From positions 141,207,283 to 141,271,282 of the forward strand of contig CM061921.1 of the NCBI GenBank assembly GCA_031002005.1: a stretch of DNA of 64,000 nt, in the 5' to 3' direction. This stretch comes from Vandiemenella viatica (Eukaryota > Arthropoda > Insecta > Orthoptera > Morabidae). Shown piece by piece: positions 56,681 through 64,000 of the stretch. The notes under the pieces are model-generated. The model made no database searches. It was not told the origin of the DNA and saw only the letters and a list, made by a program, of their open reading frames with translations. The stretch's first letter is position 1; each line of letters begins with the position of its first letter. A program made the translations under genes and the position numbers.

Positions 56681-57039
56681 CAAGACTCCGCTAGCAATTC
56701 TTTTCAAAGTACATTTAACGGTTTCATGCTGGTCCAGGCTGTATTACAACAGAATTACTGCTTGCAAATAATACGTCTTGCGACTGACTACAGCAGTATT
56801 ACAACAATAATATTTAATGTTGTAGCGGAATCGCGATCTCCAATAGACCCATGACAGTTAGGATTGTACCTTTATGAGCTTAGTGGCTGCAGGTGGGAGG
56901 ACAAAATTAGGTGACCAAAGGGATACTAAATGCAGCTACACAATTGGGGAAATCCCAAATACTAGAGAGGTGGTGGAGTCTGCGAAAACAATAAAGGGGG
57001 TAGGAAGTAATAACAAGGAGGGTGAAAAGTAATGCTGAT

Positions 57040-57560
57040 TATATAACTTATCTGAATATATGACTAAGCCAAATATAAGACTTCTGCTAGTGAACTGTAG
57101 AAGGCTAATGGACAAAGTTATAGAATATGGTAACTTAACTGATATGCACAAACCACAATAGTTATAGGGGTAGAGAATTGGTTAAAGGAAGGAGTGTTTG
57201 ACAATCAGGTCTTCTCAGATGTCTATAGATGGTACCACAGAGATATAGGTTCAAAAAATAAATAAGTTTTATCACTGGTTAGTAAAGAATACCACACTTC
57301 ACTGGTGTTCACTATTATATTTATAAGTTAATGAAGGTAGATTTTTGAAGTGTCAGGAAAGGAAATAAAAAATTAATACGTTCCTGGCTGCTTGCTATAG
57401 TGGAAGAATGAATGATGAATATGAGACTCTTGTGGAGAAATTAAATTTGTGTTCAGAGGGTAGAGGTGAGCATAGAATATCTGTTACTGGTGGGCACTGT
57501 TTATCAGATGTGGACTGGTAAGAAAATTAAGAAAAAACGGAGCAGAGATTTGAAAATACT
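57040..57560 (+). pseudogene. LINE endonuclease remnant
   Basis: Degraded plus-strand pieces KPNIRLLLVNCRRLMDKVIE, NWLKEGVFDNQVF, FLAACYSGRMNDEYETLVEK and VTGGHCLSDVDW correspond to the APE endonuclease of a Jockey-like LINE (VNCRSxxNK, ESWL, IxCYRPP, VGGDFNLxxVDW). With the SGNH-like fragment upstream this is one broken LINE of about 1.3 kb. Confidence 0.65.
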
Positions 57561-57769
57561 TCAGTGGGGAAAGGAGGTTTTACACAAGTAGGTGATAAGG
57601 GCACTAGGGTACCAAACATGTTAGATATTTTGCTAATAAAGCCTGACAATAACCATGTGGGGTCTCAGGAACAGGTACAATTGGATACTCAACATTACAA
57701 AGGTGATATGTGCCAAATTAGTGAACAGGAAGTAAAACAAAGAAAACTATATTAGGCCAGGGACTACAC

Positions 57770-58970
57770 AGTGTAGACATCTTGTTGTGGTCATAGTTCT
57801 ATTTTAACACTTCTGCATACTTACACCCCTTTATATGTTGATCTCCTTCATATGCTGCATCAATCTACTGAAAAATCTCAGTTTTGGAAATTCTGGTAAT
57901 TAGCACCTTCGTAATGTTAAGTATCCAATTATAAATAAGAACTTATTTCGGAATTGAAGAGATGTCTCACGGAAAAGTTCAGTATGTGAAATGAAGGCAT
58001 TGATACTGTGGAGAGAGAGTGAAAACAGTTCAATGAAACAATAAGAATGGAGGAGGAAATGTTTATTCCAAACAAAAAAATAAAGAAAAGTACGAAACCT
58101 ACACACTGCAATAGGGAGATCAGAAAACTGGAGAGGCTGCTCAAAAGAGAATGCAACAGAGTTAGGAGACAGCAAGGCACTATAAGTTGATTGTTCTGTT
58201 CAGTCCAACTTAAAGTATAAAGAATCAAAAATCTTTCCACGCGACAGTAAAATTCTAAATACAAAACACAGAGTTAATGTGGTCTGGATAAAGTAAAACA
58301 AAGTTTTGGTAGTCCTCAATATATTGGTAGGTTTCAATTTAATTGCAATTATTAGATCATGATTTGCCCAGTAGCAATACACGGTATTAGTAAATTAAAA
58401 ACAAATCAGTAGCCTACATTCATAAAACTGTGATGTTAGCCAAACAAGCACAACAGTCGCTCAACTTAGAAAGTGCCTACTTTCTAATCACAATTAAGTA
58501 CAAGCCACAAACATGAATCAAGTCCACAGACAACTGTATGTTAGAGCCTATGGCCATTCTAAGTAAACACTTCTCTAAATCCAGTTGTTATCAGATAGGA
58601 TCAATTTCAATCAGCAACCAATGAGGGCCTGTAATTGATCCACATGCATGTTGTTTCAGCCTCTTCTGTTCTAGCTCTTACATCTTAACTTTCCTATGTA
58701 AATCTTCTACAAAGGGAACACATCCTGTACTAAATCGACATAGCTAACAGTTCTAAATACATTGCTTACCTGGTAGCCCACCAAACAAAAACCTGCAGCA
58801 CTGGTCCTATTTGTGGCAACTACCAAATACAAAGGAATTCTAATTTCCCTATTCTTTCCCCCAATAGCTTTTATCCACAGCAAAAAAGCCCTACCACACT
58901 ACCAACATACTGCACCTTTCCCACTACTACAGCTTCTAGATATTTGTTTGCACCTATTACTTCCACCCTT
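57770..58970. other. Stretch without recognised feature
   Basis: No frame, RNA or repeat could be supported. The overlapping minus-strand open frames at 57900-58264 are low-complexity Leu/Phe/Ser-rich and look like chance. Confidence 0.5.
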
Positions 58971-58979
58971 ACCTGATTC

Positions 58980-59260
58980 ATCTCACTGCTAGCATCACTC
59001 AACTCTCTTCAATACCCATTATACAACAGTTTTCTTACTGAAACTACTTGCAACACTAATAGAGTCTACCGGAGATTGTGATTCCACTACATCATCATTT
59101 CTTGTTGCTGGCTAATGGCATCATAATGCTACAGTAGTCAATAGCAAGTTGTATTATTTTCAAGCAGTAATTATGTCATAGGCCTAATACACCCTGGAGC
59201 AGCAGGACATTAATAAAACTGCTTTGAAAAGTATTTCTAATGGTGTCTTGTGTTTGATTA
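58980..59260 (-). repeat. Inverted partial copy of the 56.6-kb LINE
   Basis: The minus strand has CTTTTCAAAG, CTCCAGGGTGTATTA, AATTACTGCTTGAAAATAAT and GACTACTGTAGCATT, matching 56700-56800 (CTTTTCAAAG, GTCCAGGCTGTATTA, AATTACTGCTTGCAAATAAT, GACTACAGCAGTATT). TAGTGGAATCACAATCTCC matches TAGCGGAATCGCGATCTCC at 56822. This non-coding stretch lies between ORF1 and ORF2 of the LINE. Confidence 0.72.
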
Positions 59261-59269
59261 TTGCAATAT

Positions 59270-60530
59270 TATTAAGCCAATTCTTCAAGGAATCATGTTC
59301 TCTAGTAAACCCTACTAATCAATAACACTCTTTTTGTCCCAATTGTTCTATACATAGCTGTCACATTTCATGATACACAGACTTTATCATTACCTAACAC
59401 TTGTGGTAACACTTTGATATAACTCACATCATATTAAGTGTCATAAACACATAATTTTGAACACACTATAATGGTTCAAATGAAGATGAAAATTCTCTTA
59501 TCACAAAATTAATAATGTTACAGATATGAGATGCGACAGGCATAAAATACAATTGCAAATAAAATATCAGAAACAAGGAATTTTATAACAGAAATACAAC
59601 AATCAATAAGGTAAGTGTAAAATGGTTGATCTTTATGTGTTTTTTATTAATTAGACTTAATGACTATGTGCTACAAGATTATAATTAACCTGTGGAATTC
59701 ATAATACAGCACTACGAACTATCACTGGCGTTGGGTATGGGGTTATTTTGAGCATTAAATAATTTTTAAACCAAAAAAATCTGATTCATAAAAGGTTTAT
59801 CTTTCTGCTGGTTATATCCCCAAGTTAAAAATTATTTTTTTTGAAGTGCTATCTAACATGAACCTTTAAATTTCGTTGGTCATAATGCATAGATAAACCA
59901 ACAAGATGCTTTTATAACTGGGATCTCACTGCAAGTTCAGGAGGAACACCATGTCATTAGGACGTAAAGTAAGGTCCATATGAGTAAATCGAGTAATGTC
60001 AACAAACAGTATTTTAACACATTGATGCACCACACCAAAATGAAATGTATGCTATAAAATACAGACACATGAAGTCTGGTGGAGAAATAAGTACCGCAAG
60101 TAATTTCATGGAATATACTTGAGACGAAACAGTTCATGAAATATAATAATCAACGCAAAGTAAAAATGTTTAACACATACATACCTGTAGAAATTTTGGA
60201 AACTGGATAGTAATGATTGAGTTGAAAAAAAATAATTATGAAACTTCAGTTATAATTCACTTAATTTGATTTGTACGACAAAACCGACTGACACTGCGTT
60301 CTGTCAAGAATACCTCTACACAATTCACATCTGCATCTTGTTGTAAACAACAACAATTTCTCTGTTTCATAGTTCTTACTTCCTAAGCTCCTAGCAGAGA
60401 CAATACTGGTTTCTGTAAAGCAAAGATTGTCCTCATATGGTTTAATTTCATGGAGGAATATTCCTTCCTCCATATTTAATTTACGTGGTGAAATTCATAT
60501 GAGAATGTAACGATGATAAAACCATCAGCA
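59270..60530. other. Stretch without recognised feature
   Basis: AT-rich DNA with no supported frame or motif. Confidence 0.5.
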
Positions 60531-60540
60531 GTGGAAGGCT

Positions 60541-60568
60541 TACAATACAATACAATACAATACAATAC
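60541..60568. repeat. (TACAA)n microsatellite, LINE tail
   Basis: About five units of TACAA; on the LINE strand it is a GTATT tail following the 3-prime UTR. Confidence 0.9.
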
Positions 60569-60647
60569 ATTCATTTTCCATTGATCCCAATATAAGAGAC
60601 TGGCTCTGTGGGATGTGGAAAGTTGTCAATTTACAGATAAACAGTTG

Positions 60648-60906
60648 CATAACAAAATAATAAGTACACCACTAGATGTACAGTCATAGTATACATGGTA
60701 CATTAAACACTTCCATTACAAAATAATACATACACCAGAAGATGTACAGTCATAGGATATATGGTACATAAAAAAAATTTAACAAAATAATACATACACC
60801 ACAAGATGTACAGTCGTAACATATATCGTACTGTAAACAATTACGTAACAAACTAAATACATACACCAGGAGATGTACAGTCATAGCATACATGGTAAAT
60901 TAATTA
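60648..60906 (-). repeat. Four-unit tandem array in the LINE 3-prime UTR
   Basis: Units of about 62-67 bp begin near 60648, 60714, 60781 and 60845; each holds TACACCA, AGATGTACAGTC and CATATATGGTA-like blocks with 10-20 percent differences. Confidence 0.9.
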
Positions 60907-60937
60907 TTTGAACTATATTGACACAAGATACTGGCAG

Positions 60938-61990
60938 TTATTTTTTAGATACCTTAGAAATAAATTCTTCGACAGAGTAGAAGGAGTTGTCAATTAAAAA
61001 TTCTTTCAATTTTTTCCTGAATTTATTCTTATCATCTACTAGACATTTAATATGTGTTGGGAGCATGTTGAAGATATGTATCCCTGAATATCGGACCCCT
61101 TTTTGAACAAATGACAATGACTTGTAAGTCTTGTGAAGATCATTTTTACTTCTAGTGCCATAATTGTGTATTTTACTATTTGTTTCAAACAAAGTATAAT
61201 TTGTGACTACAAAGGACATTAATGTGTATATATACTCAGATGCTAATGTTAAAATCCCTAACTTCTTGAACAGCTCTATACATGAAGTTCTATTGCTAAC
61301 CCCACACATAATTCTTATTACACGCTTTTGGGCTCTGAACACTTTGTCTCTATGGGTAGAATTGCCCCAGAATATTATTCCATATGACAATAAGGAGTGA
61401 AAATAAGCAAAATAAACTAGCTGCCTCATACGGAGATCACCTAAAGCTGAAATTGTACGAATTGCAAATGTGGCTGCTCCCAATCGCTTTAGAAGGTCAG
61501 AAGCATGTACTTTCCAATTTAAATTATGATCAATATACAAACCTAGAAATTTCACACTATCTACCTCTTGAATGGACTGGCCAGCAAATTTTATGTCTAT
61601 GTCAGGTGTTAATCTGTGTGATGTACTGAATTGCATATACTGAGTTTTATCAAAGTTTAAAGACAAGCCATTAGCTGTAAACCATTTATTAATCAGTTCA
61701 AAGACATAATTTGAAATATATTCTGTAGATAAATCTGGAGTGTTTTTAATTCCTATGTTTGTGTCATCTGCAAATTGGACAAATTTTGAGTAATTAGATG
61801 AAACTCAGGGTAGATCATTTATATATATTAAAAACAATAGTGGCCCCAATATAGAACCCTGAGGTACTCCACATCTGATTAATTTCCACTCAGAAAACAG
61901 TTGACCTCTTAAGGCAGCCTTAAAATTCTCCATCGACACTTTCTGTTTTCTATTTAGAAGGTAAGAACTTTTGATGGTATGACAAATTTG
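60938..61990 (-). pseudogene. LINE reverse transcriptase, C-terminal half
   Basis: [16 protein letters not shown], then [20 protein letters not shown] and NDLP, a TGA stop at about 61805, then FVQFADDTNIGIKN (catalytic DD), GLSLNFDKTQYMQFSTSHRL, FLGLYIDHNLNWKVHASDLL, YFHSLLSYGIIFWGNSTHRD, RAQKRVIRIMCGVSNRTSCI, and an end SFYSVEEFISKVSKK. Only one stop was seen in about 350 codons, so the copy is relatively young; the first catalytic Asp is lost by truncation. Confidence 0.9.
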
Positions 61991-61999
61991 TATTATTTC

Positions 62000-62930
62000 T
62001 TTCGTCACACATAAAAAGTAAATTTTCGGCCAGGCTGTTGCCAGAGTATTGTGGGGTGGCATGAGACCCACTTAATGAGTATCAAATGCTGGACTTGCAA
62101 GGGGTGGAATCGAGGGCAGGTAGATTTTTGTGTGGAAATTACCAGAAGATGCACTCAGTAACTGAAATGATAAAAAAGTTGGGTTAAGGGTGAAGAGAAT
62201 TGTGGGCTTGTACAATGCATATACTGGCGATGAGGCCTGAATAAATGTTGGGTATATAAGCCGCATGTGGAAGGGATGAGAGGACCAAGATAATACATCA
62301 GCTATTTATTGCAAGCATAAGCGAGTAGGAAAGTTTTCATATATAGGTAGGGGACTCAGGGACAGGAACTAATTAACTAAGAAGATAATGAACAACATAC
62401 TGCATACTGTAATTGATTTGCGGGGAAAAAATGTGTATGAATTGAACATGGGTATTAGGAAAATTGCCCCTGGCTCATAAGCAATATCAGAAATAACTAA
62501 TAGTAATGTGGAGTTTTCCAATACGACCCAGCAGAATGCAAGAGGGAGTCTCCATCCTATGCATCAAGGTGGAATTAGTGAACTCATTAACACAAAGTTC
62601 AAGCTCGAAAAAAACGAATGGAAAGTCTCGAATATTTATTTTACAATAGCCAATGGTTCTGACATCAGGTCCGAGGAATCATCCTCGACTTCTATGGAAT
62701 CTGAAAGCAGGCAGTGCAGTTCACAGTCAGACCACCGTTTCACGAACGACGCTCGCCCCACTGGAAATGTTACAGTTCAAATAATATCATACTCTTCTGT
62801 CTTGAGTTTCCACAATTGTTATAATTTGTTTACCGTTTTTAATAGTTTTTTTTAAGAAAAAGAGTATTTAAATCATCCTTTATTCAACAAGCATGATTAT
62901 ACATAAAACAATGGTTTGTTTATATAAATT
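62000..62930. other. Stretch without recognised gene
   Basis: Holds an open frame at 62508-62855 (115 codons, Ser-rich centre EESSSTSMESES) without any family motif. It could be chance or unrecognised retroelement sequence. Confidence 0.4.
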
Positions 62931-62932
62931 CC

Positions 62933-63167
62933 ACCGAGCGTGGCGGTGTAACGGTTAGCGTTCTCGCCCCGCATTTTGGAGGACGGCGGTTCGAATCCCA
63001 GTCCGGGCATCCAGATTTGGGTTTTCCATGGTTTCCCAAATCACTCCAGGCCGGGATGCTTCCTTCAAAAGGCCATGGCAGAATTCCTTCCCATTCCTTG
63101 CCCCCCATCCTTTCCCGTCTCTAAAGACCTCGCTGTTGAGAGACATAAAGCAGTTAAAAAATATATA
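62933..63167 (+). repeat. tRNA-derived SINE, copy 8 (fresh)
   Basis: Head GGTGTAACGGTTAGCGTTCT (box A) and GGCGGTTCGAATCCCAGTCC (box B), full body and the GAGACATAAAGC 3-prime motif. A 12-bp direct repeat TATATAAATTCC flanks it (62921-62932 and 63168-63179). It lacks the AGACAAATG part of the body (9 bp), seen in the 40-kb copy. Confidence 0.95.
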
Positions 63168-63179
63168 TATATAAATTCC

Positions 63180-64000
63180 TTCTCTGTTAATGTTATTTCC
63201 CGTACATAATTCCTTGAACTTTCTTTAAAATACCGTTTAAGAACACTTTTATATCTTTTATATCCACACAATGCCAAATTATAAGTATTGGCCAAGACGT
63301 TACTAACACAACGGACTAAGTTTTTTTTTTTTTTAATTTACAGTAGGAATAACGTTGTGGTTACATTTTGAAATTCAGATTTTTATTAACTGGGAATTTA
63401 GAGTTTTATTTTGCATCTTACAAAATTCCATAATACTTTCAATCTGTTCACATTCAATCCACATAATATATCTTAAAATTTTTGTCCACATTATGAATAA
63501 TATCCTATATTTAATTTTTTGAATCATATAAATCTAAAGAATAATTAACAACTCAATGCTGTGAGCCATTTACTCAATTGAAAGAGAGTCAGTTTGTATA
63601 AATGATTATTTTAAACTAATTAAAATAAATTTGTTTCTTTTATGGTTCACCAAATGTGTTCCTTCAGGTTTTCTTGGAGCATCTTCAGTGGTTATTTGAA
63701 GGACATTGCTACGTTTGATTGTGAAAGTAGTATGAAGTATAATCGATATTATTTTTACTTACATGTGTTTCTTAATCAAATTTGTTCCGTTTCAGTGTCA
63801 GCGTTTGCTCTCTCATATTGTTTCGATTTGGATTGTGTTTGAATCCATTCCATGTTTTTCTTCAAAATGAATTCTATAATCACACTGTCCTAATTTCACT
63901 GTATTACTAAACGATTTTGATACTACTCGCATATTGAAAACTGTAAAAGAGTTCGGTACTTCACTACACTGTATATTTTACTACTCTATGGAATGTTGAA
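63180..64000. other. Terminal stretch without recognised feature
   Basis: AT-rich; no frame or repeat motif can be supported. Confidence 0.5.

Larger units (their letters stand above)
60541..61990 (-). mobile_element. LINE, 5-prime truncated, with repeat-rich 3-prime UTR
   Basis: The element runs on the minus strand from the RT domain (about 61990) to a GTATT pentanucleotide tail at 60541-60568. A four-unit tandem array fills the 3-prime UTR. The tail repeat fits the short tandem-repeat ends of several LINE clades. Same family as the scrap at 25.7 kb. Confidence 0.85.

Noticed and set aside
62508..62855. Plus-strand frame of 115 codons with a Ser-rich centre.
   Set aside because: No motif, no upstream signals, and flanked by retroelement debris; not enough to call a gene.
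1..64000. CRISPR arrays, bacterial operons or toxin-antitoxin type systems.
   Set aside because: None present; the sequence is clearly nuclear eukaryotic DNA with GT-AG introns and insect transposons.

Overview
This is AT-rich eukaryotic DNA, almost certainly from an insect with a large, repeat-swollen genome. GT-AG introns, a split animal gene, and insect-type mariner, Tc1, hAT, Penelope and non-LTR elements all point that way. The most frequent repeat is a tRNA-headed SINE whose body resembles, from memory, SINEs of orthopterans and other polyneopterans. That lineage guess is inference; no species can be named.

One host gene is visible: VPS50 (syndetin, CCDC132), on the minus strand. Seven exons lie at 42639-42511, 28372-28236, 13686-13509, 8320-8132, 7883-7665, 3319-3196 and 1329-1143. 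They join in consistent phase through GT-AG splice sites and encode the first 387 residues of the vesicle-tethering subunit of the EARP complex. The gene continues beyond base 1. Its introns (0.25 to about 14 kb) are filled with transposons.

Layout. Intron material of VPS50: a mariner remnant and possible aquaporin-like debris (1-910); a Tc1 fossil split by a non-autonomous hAT with an 8-bp duplication (3.5-5.6 kb); a Penelope-like remnant with a hammerhead-like motif (5.8-6.9 kb); a DUF4371-type hAT transposase fossil (10.6-12.3 kb); a non-LTR 3-prime scrap (17.4-18.2 kb); a CR1/Jockey-like LINE with 5-prime tandem monomers (19.7-23.1 kb); a mariner with both ends (28.96-30.22 kb); an 806-bp tandem duplication (30.2-31.8 kb); an RTE/CFDP2-like LINE with only two stop codons in its main frame (31.8-34.4 kb); and a LINE interrupted by a Tc1-like element and then by a Penelope-like element with a foldback 5-prime end (36.5-39.6 kb).

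Upstream of VPS50 (from about 42.7 kb) is a nest. CR1/Jockey-like LINE A (44.9-52.8 kb) contains a nearly intact relative, LINE B (46.15-50.1 kb), and a hAT-like element (50.44-51.91 kb), which itself holds a smaller MITE. LINE remnants follow at 54.3-56.0, 56.3-57.6, 59.0-59.3 and 60.5-62.0 kb, and a fresh SINE sits at 62.9 kb.

The most interesting signals are: LINE B ending in sequence homologous to the SINE body (a candidate LINE-SINE partnership); two foldback insertions, one of them an 83-bp palindromic insert with a perfect 14-bp target duplication; the hammerhead-like motif beside Penelope debris; and the LINE 5-prime monomers. I found no gene cluster or defence system and no clearly undescribed multi-gene system. 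Family names rest on remembered motifs, not on database searches.
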